Assembly: GCA_965230185.1 (NCBI GenBank)
Contig: OZ245995.1
Span: 1,984,001 to 2,048,000 of the forward strand
DNA from: Motiliproteus sp965230185
GTDB taxonomy: Bacteria > Pseudomonadota > Gammaproteobacteria > Pseudomonadales > Balneatricaceae
Length of the DNA: 64,000 nucleotides
Direction: 5' to 3'
Both the position numbers and the translations under genes were made by a program. This document shows, in pieces, positions 34,671 through 43,772 of the stretch (positions within the stretch are counted from its first letter, which is position 1; every line of letters starts with the position of its first letter). Below the pieces are notes generated by a model. It saw nothing but the letters and a program-made list of their open reading frames with translations. It made no database searches and had not been told where the DNA came from.

Positions 34671-35507
34671 ATGAACCTTAAGCATGTCGAACTGCAGCAG
34701 CTGGAAGAAGCCCGGTTAACCGGCTTCGCCAATATCCTGCTGAATGAACCCGCCGAAGGCGTCTGCAGCCTGACGATCAACCGCCCGGAAGTACTCAATG
34801 CCCTTAATGCCGGAACCATCAGCGAGATGGATCAGGCTCTGGACCTGATCAGTGCCGACCCGTCGGTGCGGGTACTGCTGATTACCGGTGCCGGAACAAA
34901 GTCCTTTGTGGCTGGCGCCGATATCGAGCATATGAGCCATCTGAGCCCGCTGGAAGGCAAGGCTTTTGCCGAGCACGGGATGAGGTTGTTCCGGCGACTG
35001 GAAACCCTGGATATCCCGGTAGTGGCGCTGGTTAACGGATATGCCCTGGGTGGTGGTTGCGAGCTGGCGATGAGCTGTGATTTCATCCTGGCGTCTGAAA
35101 ATGCATCTTTTGGCCAGCCGGAAGTTAACCTGGGTATTACCCCCGGGTTTGGCGGCAGTCAGCGACTGAGCCGACTGGTAGGGCGGGCGATGGCGATGGA
35201 ATTGCTGGTCACAGGGCGCAGCCTGTCTGCAACTGAAGCGATACAGCGGGGCCTGGTGAATCATGTCTATCCGCAGGATCAGTTGCTGAATCGTGGACTG
35301 GAACTGGCGGCCATGATCGCCGCCAGAAGCCGAAGCGCGATCCAGCTGACTAAGCAACTGGTGCAGCGGGGTCAGGATCTGGACCTGGACAACGCCTGTG
35401 TGATGGAGAGCGATCTGTTCGGCCTCAGCTTTGCTACTGCGGACCGTCACGAAGGTATGCAGGCCTTTCTGGAGAACCGTAAGCCGGTTTTTGCGGCGAA
35501 AGACTGA
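34671..35507 (+). CDS. Enoyl-CoA hydratase (crotonase)
   Basis: A 278 aa crotonase. NRPEVLNALNAGTI and FVAGADIEHM form the CoA and oxyanion-hole regions; both general acid-base Glu residues are present, in GYALGGGCELAMSCD and FGQPEVNLGITPGFGG. A short non-homologous N-terminus (about 25 residues) precedes the fold. It follows the dehydrogenase gene by 21 bp, so the two form a hydratase-dehydrogenase pair. Distinct from caiD in sequence, it probably handles a later step or a general short-chain enoyl-CoA. Confidence 0.9.
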   Translation: MNLKHVELQQLEEARLTGFANILLNEPAEGVCSLTINRPEVLNALNAGTISEMDQALDLISADPSVRVLLITGAGTKSFVAGADIEHMSHLSPLEGKAFAEHGMRLFRRLETLDIPVVALVNGYALGGGCELAMSCDFILASENASFGQPEVNLGITPGFGGSQRLSRLVGRAMAMELLVTGRSLSATEAIQRGLVNHVYPQDQLLNRGLELAAMIAARSRSAIQLTKQLVQRGQDLDLDNACVMESDLFGLSFATADRHEGMQAFLENRKPVFAAKD

Positions 35508-35548
35508 CCCTGTGGGGATCTGAGCGCGGCTGCCTGCTGGGAGGGTCG

Positions 35549-38032
35549 CTATGCCGGAGCAGGGATTCTGGCGGTGGCCGAAATTGCCGAAGGCGGAAAA
35601 TTCGGGTCGACCGGTATCTGGATGATAAAACGGGTGCCTTCGCCCGGTTTGCTGCGACACTCGATCCGGCCGCCCAGCCGCCGGGATACCAGGTTGTAGA
35701 CCAGGTGCATGCCGAGGCCCGTCCCTCCCTGACCGCGACGAGTGGTGTAGAAAGGTTCGAAGACACTGGTCCGTTGCTGTTCCGTCATGCCTCTGCCGTC
35801 GTCGCTGACCTCAAGGCGCAGCTTCTTATCGTCCTGTTCTACGGCGATTCTGAAGTTACCCCGCTGATCCGGATCCCAGGCATGCACCGCGGCGTTGTTG
35901 ATGAGCTGGCTGATGATATGAAAGATATCGCCGGGAAAACCCAAGAGAGCAATATTCCGGTCGCAACGGACAGAGACACTGATCGCCGCCATATCGATGC
36001 TGTGGCTGAGGCTGTTGAGGCTGTCATTGATCATGTCGGCCAGCAAGTAACGCTCGGGGCGTTGCTGATCGGGTTCCAGTGCCAGGCTCTTGAAGGTTCG
36101 GACCAGGCCGGCGGTACGTTCCAGATTATCAGCGATAACTGCTGAGGCGCTGTCGCTGCTGTCGATAAACTCCGTCATCCGGGTCCGGGACAGGTTGCCG
36201 CTGCTGAAGGCCTGCTGCAACTCTTCCAGTTGCTCCTGAAGCAGGCTGGCTGCAGTGATGCAGGTTCCAACCGGGGTATTCAGTTCATGGGCGATTCCTG
36301 CGACCAGTCCCGCCAGCGACGCCATCTTCTCCGACTCCACCAGCTGTTTCTGGGCCTGCTTCAGTGTCTCCAGCGTCAGTTCCAGCTCCTGGTTGGCCTG
36401 TTGTAATTGCTTCGTGCGTTGCAACACTCTGGCTTCCAGTTCTGCGTTCAGTTCCAGCACTTCCGCTTCTGCCTTTTTTCTGGCGCGATTTTCTTCGGCC
36501 TGCAGTCGCTGCAGACGGATGGATTTCACCAGTGTCTGCTTAAAGACCTCCACCGCTCGAGCCATATGACCAATCTCGTCGATGCGTGCCAGCCCCGGGG
36601 TTGCCAGTGTATGTTCGCCCCCGGCGACCCGGGTGATGGTGCGGGTAATGCCGGTGATCGCCCGACTCAGCCGGCTGGCGATCAACAGCGCCAGCAACAG
36701 GGCGGCAATGATGGCGGCCAGCGATCCCAGCAGCAGTTGCCGATCGGCCTGCCGCTGCCACTGCTGCAGATTCCGGTGGCGTTTTTCGGTGGCGGCGGCG
36801 CTGATTTCCTGCAGTTGCTGCATCGCGTTACTCATTGCCAGATCGGCCTGCTGGCGGTCGGAGATAAGCTGCTGCAATGAACGAAAGCGGACCCGATAAT
36901 CGTCCAGGTACCCCTGCACCTGGTTGAGTTCGCTGCGAACAGTCCGGTTGCTGACCTGGGAGTAGAAGTCGTCTACCAGTAATTCCAGCTGGCGCAGGTG
37001 GGTTTCGACCCGGGCAGTACTCGCCGAAGAGGGCGAGAGCAGAAAGCTCTGCTCCTGATGGCGCAGTTTATCGGTGCGGATCTGCAACTGTCGGGCGGCT
37101 CCGGTCAGGGTTCTGGCCCGGGTCAGGCGCCCCTGGGTAACGTCATAACGGAGCCGGTGAGTGGTCATCTGCGCTGTCAGTGATCTCCGTTGCTGAGCCA
37201 GTATTTGCTGCAGTCGGTCGATACTGACCAGCAATTGACTGACCGGGGCGCTGCGATTATCCGGCGGTTGCAGTTGCAGTCCCTGTTGAATCCTGTGGGC
37301 CAGTGTCAGCGGCCTGCTGTTGGGCGATGCCGCAGCATCGTCATCTCTGTTCAGCGTTTCGGTCAGTGCTGCCAGGCTGGCTGTCAGCTCGACCAGACTC
37401 CCCGGGTAGAGATCGTCAGAGGCGACGATGCCGTGCAGGCGCAGCTGTAACTGCCGGCTGTGGGTGCCGGCGGACTCCAGCAGTTCTTTGCGGTCGCTGT
37501 CCTCCAGAAACTGTTCCCAGTGTTCATCCAGCTCCTGCTTGATCTGATGGTAGCGATTGTCGGTACCATCGGACAGGCGGGCGGCACGGGCCGCGGTAAG
37601 GTCCAGCAGGCGGACCAGCTGCTGACGTCTGAGGCCGGCGCTATGTTGCAGCCGAACATAGTTTTCGAAACTCTGCTGGTAACGTTCGGTGACGGCCAGT
37701 ACCCGCCCCGGCAACAGCCGGTCGTTGCTGTCGGTGAACGCTTTTCCGGCTCGTTCGATCTGTTGCCTGAGCGTGTTGATCTCGGTTATCAGCCGGATCA
37801 GTTGATTACCGTCCTGACTGATTCTGTACTCTCTTTCGTAACGACGCAGCCGGATCAGGGTGCTGATCCAGTGGCTGGTGGATTCACTCAACTCCACGCC
37901 ACGGGAAAAACGCTCCAGGCTGTTACGGCCGATAGCGGCAATCACCATCGCCAGCAACAGCAGTCCGCAAAAACCGAGTGCTATTTCGGTCCTGATACTC
38001 CTGAACCGGAATCGGGTACTGAAACCAGTCAA
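35549..38032 (-). CDS. Large membrane sensor histidine kinase with HAMP
   Basis: About 827 aa. TM1 (EIALGFCGLLLLAMVIAAIG) is followed by roughly 400 residues of helical, Gln/Arg/Leu-rich periplasmic sensor, then TM2 (LGSLAAIIAALLLALLIAS), HAMP, and a coiled coil. The phosphoacceptor segment EKMASLAGLVAGIAHELNTP and a HATPase domain follow (INNAAVHAW, SDDGRGM, GQGGTGLGMHLVYNLV). The frame is open to 38308, but the upstream residues look non-coding; a TTG at 38032 with GGGA upstream is my choice, and GTG 38107 is possible. No response regulator is adjacent. It is convergent with the carnitine operon. Confidence 0.82.
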   Translation of the reverse strand: MTGFSTRFRFRSIRTEIALGFCGLLLLAMVIAAIGRNSLERFSRGVELSESTSHWISTLIRLRRYEREYRISQDGNQLIRLITEINTLRQQIERAGKAFTDSNDRLLPGRVLAVTERYQQSFENYVRLQHSAGLRRQQLVRLLDLTAARAARLSDGTDNRYHQIKQELDEHWEQFLEDSDRKELLESAGTHSRQLQLRLHGIVASDDLYPGSLVELTASLAALTETLNRDDDAAASPNSRPLTLAHRIQQGLQLQPPDNRSAPVSQLLVSIDRLQQILAQQRRSLTAQMTTHRLRYDVTQGRLTRARTLTGAARQLQIRTDKLRHQEQSFLLSPSSASTARVETHLRQLELLVDDFYSQVSNRTVRSELNQVQGYLDDYRVRFRSLQQLISDRQQADLAMSNAMQQLQEISAAATEKRHRNLQQWQRQADRQLLLGSLAAIIAALLLALLIASRLSRAITGITRTITRVAGGEHTLATPGLARIDEIGHMARAVEVFKQTLVKSIRLQRLQAEENRARKKAEAEVLELNAELEARVLQRTKQLQQANQELELTLETLKQAQKQLVESEKMASLAGLVAGIAHELNTPVGTCITAASLLQEQLEELQQAFSSGNLSRTRMTEFIDSSDSASAVIADNLERTAGLVRTFKSLALEPDQQRPERYLLADMINDSLNSLSHSIDMAAISVSVRCDRNIALLGFPGDIFHIISQLINNAAVHAWDPDQRGNFRIAVEQDDKKLRLEVSDDGRGMTEQQRTSVFEPFYTTRRGQGGTGLGMHLVYNLVSRRLGGRIECRSKPGEGTRFIIQIPVDPNFPPSAISATARIPAPA

Positions 38033-38665
38033 CAACTGGTATTCCCGCTTAATCTGTTCATTCTGATCGTTGTTGCGCCTGTCATTATGGTTAATTGCAG
38101 ATTCCACGGGCAGAAGGTGCGGCGGCCAGCTCCTTCTGCCGGTTTGATCCTCGGGCCGTGCTGTCGGCAATAACGGTAACCGACAGCGATAACGGTGCCA
38201 GACAGAGCAGAGATGCCTGCTACGCTCCCCGGTATGTGCCCCGCCCGGGCTCTTTCTGACCCCAACAACCTGACAGGTGAAATCCCGCCAGCAGTACCGT
38301 AGCCGCAAGCTGGCGTGATTTCTGCACCTTCAGGCCCCGCAACCTGAAAAGTGGTCACAGAGGCCGGGAATGTCGTTCCGGTCAGCCGTTTTGGGTGAGT
38401 TTCCGCAAAATACTGTCGTGGATTTTGGGTGGTATCCGACCCATAACGCCACGGGAATCCGGGCTCTTTTCCGGAGAGACCGGTTAATGCTGAGATTCTG
38501 CAGAAGAGAAGTCTGTTACCGCTGGTCCCCGGGGCCAGTGGGGGCCGTCGCAAGTCCCGCTGTACCGTAAAACGGCAGTGGGGCTGAAAGGGGCGAAGGG
38601 TTGATCGGCTGAGAACCCGGTCAACCGCCAGGTAAATAAAAAAACAGCAAGGGGTGAGAGAACTG
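38033..38665. other. Intergenic between kinase and malic enzyme
   Basis: About 630 bp, divergent promoters expected. The leftward frame remains open in part of it, without domain similarity. A C/G-rich hairpin-prone stretch lies near 38525-38570. No known riboswitch could be recognised. Confidence 0.4.
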
Positions 38666-40942
38666 ATGTCCAGCGATTTTGATAAAGATGCTCTGAGTTA
38701 TCACCGTGCCGCACCGGCCGGAAAACTGGCGATTACCGCCACTAAACCCATGGCGACCCAGCGTGATCTGGCGCTCGCCTATTCGCCGGGCGTGGCGGCT
38801 GCGTGCAACGAGATTGTTCGTGATCCCACCGAGGCCTCCACCGTGACCGCGCGCGCCAATCTGGTCGGCGTCATCTCCAACGGCACCGCGGTGCTGGGGC
38901 TGGGTGCCATCGGTGCGCTGGCTTCCAAGCCGGTGATGGAGGGCAAGGCGGTGCTGTTCAAGAAGTTCTCCAACATCGATGTGTTCGACATCGAGGTGGA
39001 CGAGACCGATCCGGAGATGTTTATCGAAACTGTGGCCCGGCTGGAGCCGACCTTCGGCGGCATCAACCTTGAAGATATCAAGGCGCCGGAGTGCTTTATC
39101 ATCGAGAAGGCGCTCAAGGAGCGGATGAATATCCCGGTGTTCCATGACGATCAGCACGGTACTGCTATCGTTGCCGGTGCTGCCGTCTACAACGGCCTGC
39201 GGGTGGTGGGTAAGGATATCAGTCAGATTAAGCTGGTCGCTTCCGGGGCCGGTGCGGCGGCGCTGTCCTGCCTCGATCTGCTGGTGAAGATGGGACTGCC
39301 GCAGGAGAACATCATCGTCACTGATATAGCCGGTGTGGTTTATAAGGGCCGGCAGCAGGAGATGGATCCCTATAAAGCCCGCTATGCCCGGGATACTCCG
39401 GCGCGGACGCTGGCAGAGGCGATCGAAGGTGCGGATGTGTTCCTGGGGCTCTCCGCCGGCGGAGTGCTGAAGCCGGAGATGGTTAAGCAGATGGCCCCCA
39501 GCCCGATGATCCTGGCGCTGGCGAACCCGAACCCGGAGATCATGCCGGAGCAGGCGAAGGCCGCGCGTTCGGATGTGCTGATGGCCACGGGTCGTTCCGA
39601 CTACCCCAATCAGGTTAATAACGTGCTCTGCTTCCCCTTTATCTTCCGGGGGGCGCTGGATGTCGGAGCCACCACCATTAACGAGGAGATGAAAATAGCC
39701 TGCGTCCGGGCGCTGGCGGATCTGGCCATGGCCGAACCCATCGACCGGGTTCAGAAGGCCTATGCCGGCGAGCCGCTGCGTTTTGGTCCCGACTACCTGA
39801 TACCCAAGCCGTTCGACCCGCGCCTGATCTTCGAAGTGGCGCCGGCAGTGGCGAAGGCGGCGATGGAAACCGGTGTCGCCACCCGGCCGATCGCCGACCT
39901 CGATGGCTATCGTCGCAGTCTGGCCCGCTATGCCTACCGTTCCAGCCAGGTGATGAGTCCGGTGCTGGAACACGCCAAACAGCAGCCGAAAAGGGTGATC
40001 TTTGCCGAGGGCGACAGTAACCGGGTCCTCCAGGCCGTGCAGCAGGTGGTGGATGAAGGGATCGCACAGCCGATTCTGGTGGGGCGCCCGGAGCGCATCC
40101 TGCAACGAATTCAGTCATTGCAGCTGCGAATTCAGGAGGGCCGGGATTTTACGATCGTCGACCAGCTCGGCGGCGACTGGTTCGAACCCTGTGTCCGGGA
40201 TTACATCACGCTGATGAACCGCAAAGGGATCTCCCCGGATGAAGCCCGTTCGATCATGCATTCTGATAAAACGGTGATCGCCGCCATGATGTGTCTGCGG
40301 GGGGAGGCCGACGCCATGCTCTGTGGTGCTCATGGTCGCTTCCGACTGCATCTGCAGCAGGTGGACAATCTGATCGGCAGGGCGGACGGTGTTGATGATT
40401 TTTCCACCCTGACGGTACTGAGTCTGCCCACCGGTACTTTCTTTGTCTGTGACTCCCATATTACCCCGGATCCGAGCGCCGAGGAGATCGCCCAGACCAC
40501 TTTGCTGGCCGCAGAAGAGATGATGCGTTTTGGTATCGTCCCGAAAGCGGCACTGCTGTCCCACTCCAGCTTCGGCACCAGCGAGCTGGATTCGGCGGTA
40601 AAAATGCGGGAAGCGCGGTTGCTGATTCAGGCGCGTCAACCGGATCTGGTGGTGGAAGGGGAGATGCATGCCGATACCGCGATCTCTGAAGAATTGCGGA
40701 AAAAAGTGCTGCCGGATTCGGTACTGCGTGGCCAGGCCAATCTGCTGGTGATGCCGAATATTGACGCCGCCCATATCGCCTACGGGCTGCTCAAAACCCT
40801 GGGGGGGGGCATCTCGGTGGGACCGATTCTGCTGGGGGCTCGCAAGCCGGTACATATTCTGACCCCCAGCACCAGCGTGCGCAGCATCTTCAATATGACC
40901 GCCGTGGCGGTAGCGGACGCCCATAATGGCAACGGTGGTTGA
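38666..40942 (+). CDS. maeB: NADP-type malic enzyme / phosphotransacetylase hybrid (MaeB-like), copy 1
   Basis: About 758 aa. The N-terminal 425 residues are a malic enzyme: LALAYSPGVAAACNEI, FGGINLEDIKAPECF, HDDQHGTAIVAGAAVYNGL (metal and substrate residues) and a Rossmann GAGAAA. The C-terminal half is a phosphotransacetylase-like domain that is regulatory in MaeB enzymes. It decarboxylates malate to pyruvate, making NADPH. A run of nine G (40801-40809) lies within codons for LGGGI. The ATG at 38666 is preferred (AAGGGG upstream); GTG 38654 is possible. A second copy is at 53857. Confidence 0.92.
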   Translation: MSSDFDKDALSYHRAAPAGKLAITATKPMATQRDLALAYSPGVAAACNEIVRDPTEASTVTARANLVGVISNGTAVLGLGAIGALASKPVMEGKAVLFKKFSNIDVFDIEVDETDPEMFIETVARLEPTFGGINLEDIKAPECFIIEKALKERMNIPVFHDDQHGTAIVAGAAVYNGLRVVGKDISQIKLVASGAGAAALSCLDLLVKMGLPQENIIVTDIAGVVYKGRQQEMDPYKARYARDTPARTLAEAIEGADVFLGLSAGGVLKPEMVKQMAPSPMILALANPNPEIMPEQAKAARSDVLMATGRSDYPNQVNNVLCFPFIFRGALDVGATTINEEMKIACVRALADLAMAEPIDRVQKAYAGEPLRFGPDYLIPKPFDPRLIFEVAPAVAKAAMETGVATRPIADLDGYRRSLARYAYRSSQVMSPVLEHAKQQPKRVIFAEGDSNRVLQAVQQVVDEGIAQPILVGRPERILQRIQSLQLRIQEGRDFTIVDQLGGDWFEPCVRDYITLMNRKGISPDEARSIMHSDKTVIAAMMCLRGEADAMLCGAHGRFRLHLQQVDNLIGRADGVDDFSTLTVLSLPTGTFFVCDSHITPDPSAEEIAQTTLLAAEEMMRFGIVPKAALLSHSSFGTSELDSAVKMREARLLIQARQPDLVVEGEMHADTAISEELRKKVLPDSVLRGQANLLVMPNIDAAHIAYGLLKTLGGGISVGPILLGARKPVHILTPSTSVRSIFNMTAVAVADAHNGNGG

Positions 40943-40995
40943 TGGATCCAGGCGGTCCTTAACAGGTGGTTGTCTGAAGTTCAGGGGTGGCCCGT

Positions 40996-41543
40996 TCGCG
41001 GTCGGAGCCCGCTGCTACAAGGGTGAAAATCCGTAGCAGCCCGCTCCGAGGGCGATTCTCTGAAGTTCGGAGGCGGTGCCGTCGCGGTCGGAGCCCGCTG
41101 CTACAGGAGTGGATGAACCCGTAGCAGCGCGCTCCGAGGGTGATTGCCCGAAGTTCGGAGGCGGCTCAGTCGCGGTCGGAGCCCGCTGCTACAAGGGTGA
41201 ATATCCGTAGCAGCCCGCTCCGAGGGCGATTGCCCGAAGTTCGGAGGCGGATCCGTCGCGGTCGGAGCCCGCTGCTACAAGGGTGAATATCCGTAGCAGC
41301 GCGCTCCGAGGGCGATTGCCTGAAGTTCGGAGGCGGATCCGTCGCGGTCGGAGCCCGCTGCTACGGAGCGGACAAACTCGTAGCAGCCCGCTCCGAGGGC
41401 GATTGTCTGAAGTTCGGAGGCGGTGCCGTCGCGGTCGGAGCCCGCTGCTACAGGAGCGGCTAAACCCATAGCAGCCCGCTCCGAGGGCGGTTGCCCGAAG
41501 TTCGGAGGCAGCTCAGTCGCGGTCGGAGCCCGCTGCTACGGCA
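40996..41543. repeat. Tandem REP-like palindromic array (about 7 arms, 86-88 bp period)
   Basis: The word GTCGGAGCCCGCTGCTAC starts at about 41001, 41087, 41175, 41261, 41347, 41434 and 41522, giving periods of 86, 88, 86, 86, 87 and 88. Each is followed by 12-15 variable bases and its near-complement GTAGCAGCCCGCTCCGA, then a conserved spacer with GAAGTTCGGAGGCGG. Each unit can fold into a long stem. The array fills the gap between two convergent genes, the usual place of REP/BIME elements; the GTAGCAGC-GCTCCGA core is like bacterial REPs with a GTAG head. Confidence 0.9.
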
Positions 41544-41561
41544 GAGGTATTCCCCTCGGAA

Positions 41562-42584
41562 TCAGCCGCCAAACCCTTCCAGCACGATCTTGCCCACCGC
41601 CTGCCCGCTTTCAAGGTGCCGGTGGGCACGCTTCAGGTTGGCGGCGCTGATGGTGCCGAAGTGCTCGCCCAGGGTGGTTTTCAGCACTCCCTGATCGATC
41701 AGCTCGGACACCCGGTTCAGCAGCCGGTGCTGTTCGATCATATCCTCGGTGCCGAACATAGAGCGGGTGAACATCAGTTCCCAGTGCAGCGAGATGCTTT
41801 TGAGTTTCAGGGCCATCACATCCAGCGGTTGCTCAGGGTCATCGATCAGCGCCAGCCGACCCTGAGGACGCAGCATGCTGACCAGCTCCGGGAAGTGATG
41901 ATCGGTGTGGGTCAGGCTGGCGACATGAGTGACATCCGCAATACCGATCCGGGCAAGCTCTTCACTGAGAGGCTTGCTGTGATCCAGCACGTAATCGGCG
42001 CCCAGCGATTTCACCCAGTTGCGGCTCCGGGGGCGGGAGGCGGTGGCGATAACGGTGGCATCGCTCAGCTGGCTGGCCAGCTGGGTGATGATGGAGCCGA
42101 CGCCTCCGGCTCCTCCGACAATCAGCAGGACTGAATTCCGGCCGTTATCCTCCGCTGTCAGTTGCAGGCGGTCGAACAGCAGCTCCCAGGCGGTGATCGC
42201 GGTTAGTGGCAGTGCCGCCGCCTCGGCGTCGCTGATAGATTGAGGCTTGCGACCGGCGATCCGCTCATCGACCAGTTGCAGCTCGGCGTTACTGCCGGGA
42301 CGAGTGATATCGCCGGCATACCAGACCTCGTCGCCGGGCTGGAACAGCGTCACCTCATCGCCGACACTGCGGACCCTGCCGACCGCGTCCCAGCCGAGAA
42401 TGCGGGGTTGGCCCGGGGCCGGTTCATCCCGCATTCTTACCTTGTAATCAACGGGATTGGCGGATATGGCTTTCACTTCCACCAGCAGATCCCGGGGGCC
42501 GGGAGCAGGAGCGTCGATGCTGAGGTCGACCAGCGCTTCAGCGTGATCAATGGGAAGAGATTTCCGGTAACCGATGGCTTTCAT
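41562..42584 (-). CDS. Zinc-type alcohol dehydrogenase-like / quinone oxidoreductase family protein
   Basis: A 340 aa MDR-superfamily oxidoreductase. ISANPVDYKVRM and GWDAVGRVRSVGDEV mark the GroES-like N-domain, and LLIVGGAGGVGSIITQLASQ the NADPH site. The structural and catalytic zinc cysteines of classical alcohol dehydrogenases are absent, so it is of the zinc-independent quinone-reductase-like kind (COG0604). The start at 42584 has GGGAG 9 bases upstream. It is divergent from a LysR gene by 110 bp, which probably regulates it. Confidence 0.88.
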   Translation of the reverse strand: MKAIGYRKSLPIDHAEALVDLSIDAPAPGPRDLLVEVKAISANPVDYKVRMRDEPAPGQPRILGWDAVGRVRSVGDEVTLFQPGDEVWYAGDITRPGSNAELQLVDERIAGRKPQSISDAEAAALPLTAITAWELLFDRLQLTAEDNGRNSVLLIVGGAGGVGSIITQLASQLSDATVIATASRPRSRNWVKSLGADYVLDHSKPLSEELARIGIADVTHVASLTHTDHHFPELVSMLRPQGRLALIDDPEQPLDVMALKLKSISLHWELMFTRSMFGTEDMIEQHRLLNRVSELIDQGVLKTTLGEHFGTISAANLKRAHRHLESGQAVGKIVLEGFGG

Positions 42585-42696
42585 TCTGAGGACTCCCGAA
42601 TGGTGGATAAGATCGTTGTGGGGGCTATTCTGAGGAGAAGAAGCCAAATGAAAAACAGGGTAAACTGAGATACTTTTTCAAAAATATTTTGATTAT

Positions 42697-43605
42697 ATGA
42701 ATCTGGCCGACCTTGAACTTTTCGTGCGCACCGCCGACTCCGGCAGCATCAGCGCCGCAGCCCGGGAACTGGATGTCTCTCCGGCCGCCGCCAGCGCTGC
42801 CATCAAGCGGGTTGAGAAGCAACTGGACACCCAGTTGCTGGTACGTTCCACCCGCAAGCTGCGGCTGACCGATGCCGGCGAGCGCTACCTTTCACACTGC
42901 CGGCGGGCGCTGGCGGAACTTCAGCAAGCCGGACAGGCGCTCCACACCGGCAAGGGGGAGGTCGCCGGTACTCTGCGATTGTCGGTGTCGTCAGACTTCG
43001 GTCGAAATATGTTGCTGCCCTGGCTCGACCGGTTTATGGATCGCTACCCGCGTTTAAAGCTGCGGATGAGCGTCAGCGACAGCCTGTCGGACTTCTATCG
43101 CGATCGCGTCGATATCGCGCTGCGCTATGGCGAGCCGGAAGACTCGTCGCTGATCGCCTTCCGGATCGTCGAAACGGAGCGGGTGCTCTGTGCCTCACCT
43201 GAGTATCTGCGTCAGCATGGCATCCCCCGACACCCCGAGCAGCTGAAGCAACATAACTGCCTTTTTTATCTGCTGGGGGAACGTACCCATGACCAGTGGC
43301 GTTTTACCGATAACAGAAACAACCAGCCCCTGAAAATCAGCGTGCAGGGCAACCGGGTCTGTGACGACGCCGACATCGTTCGCCGCTGGGCGGTGGCGGG
43401 TAAAGGCATCGCGCTGAAGTCCAGGCTTGATATGGCCCGGGATCTGAGGGCAGGACGGGTGGTGGAGCTGTTGACCGATTACCGGCAGGAACCCGCCACG
43501 CTGTGGCTGATCTGCCCGAGCCGCCAGCAGGTGACGCCGGCGGTATTGGAATTCCGGGATATGTTGCGGGAGCAGTGTACGGCGTTGCTGGCTGAAGATG
43601 CATAG
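42697..43605 (+). CDS. LysR-family transcriptional regulator
   Basis: A 302 aa regulator. Residues 1-60 hold the winged helix-turn-helix (MNLADLELFVRTADSGSISA; SPAAASAAIKRVEKQL), then a linker and an effector domain with STRKLRLTDAGERYL at the junction. No good ribosome site is seen before the ATG. It is divergent from the oxidoreductase gene. Relatives of the CrgA/YhjC-like group regulate adjacent quinone-reductase genes; applying that here is inference. Confidence 0.88.
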   Translation: MNLADLELFVRTADSGSISAAARELDVSPAAASAAIKRVEKQLDTQLLVRSTRKLRLTDAGERYLSHCRRALAELQQAGQALHTGKGEVAGTLRLSVSSDFGRNMLLPWLDRFMDRYPRLKLRMSVSDSLSDFYRDRVDIALRYGEPEDSSLIAFRIVETERVLCASPEYLRQHGIPRHPEQLKQHNCLFYLLGERTHDQWRFTDNRNNQPLKISVQGNRVCDDADIVRRWAVAGKGIALKSRLDMARDLRAGRVVELLTDYRQEPATLWLICPSRQQVTPAVLEFRDMLREQCTALLAEDA

Positions 43606-43772
43606 GGCATTCAGCACTGTAAAGCTATCGAACTTCCGTTGGTAGTCTGCCTCTGGCAATCGCCGGGAAAGTATTGCAACATCAAACGGTTGGATCAAAA
43701 GATTGATTCTTTAAGAAGAGCTGTAAATTCCTGAGGTTACCGCGAGTAACCCTGTCCATATGGAGGTGGGCT

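Noticed and set aside
28433..35507. DMSP cleavage locus of the DddD type
   Set aside because: No DddD-like CoA-transferase lyase is present, and CaiD and CaiE point to carnitine-type substrates; a DddX-like role of the ligase is kept only as an alternative.
38200..38650. Riboswitch or leader RNA ahead of the first malic enzyme
   Set aside because: GC-rich and able to fold, but no consensus of a known riboswitch class could be identified.
38621..40105. 494-codon leftward open frame, and its counterpart at 53848-55401
   Set aside because: Both are antisense to the paralogous malic enzymes. They resemble each other only because the sense genes do.
40996..41543. Possible CRISPR array
   Set aside because: Repeats are imperfect, palindromic and about 86-88 bp apart, with only 12-15 variable bases in the loop; there are no spacers of constant size and no cas genes.
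41283..41650. Arg/Ser-rich open frames across the REP-like array
   Set aside because: They translate the repeat itself and change frame with each unit-length difference.
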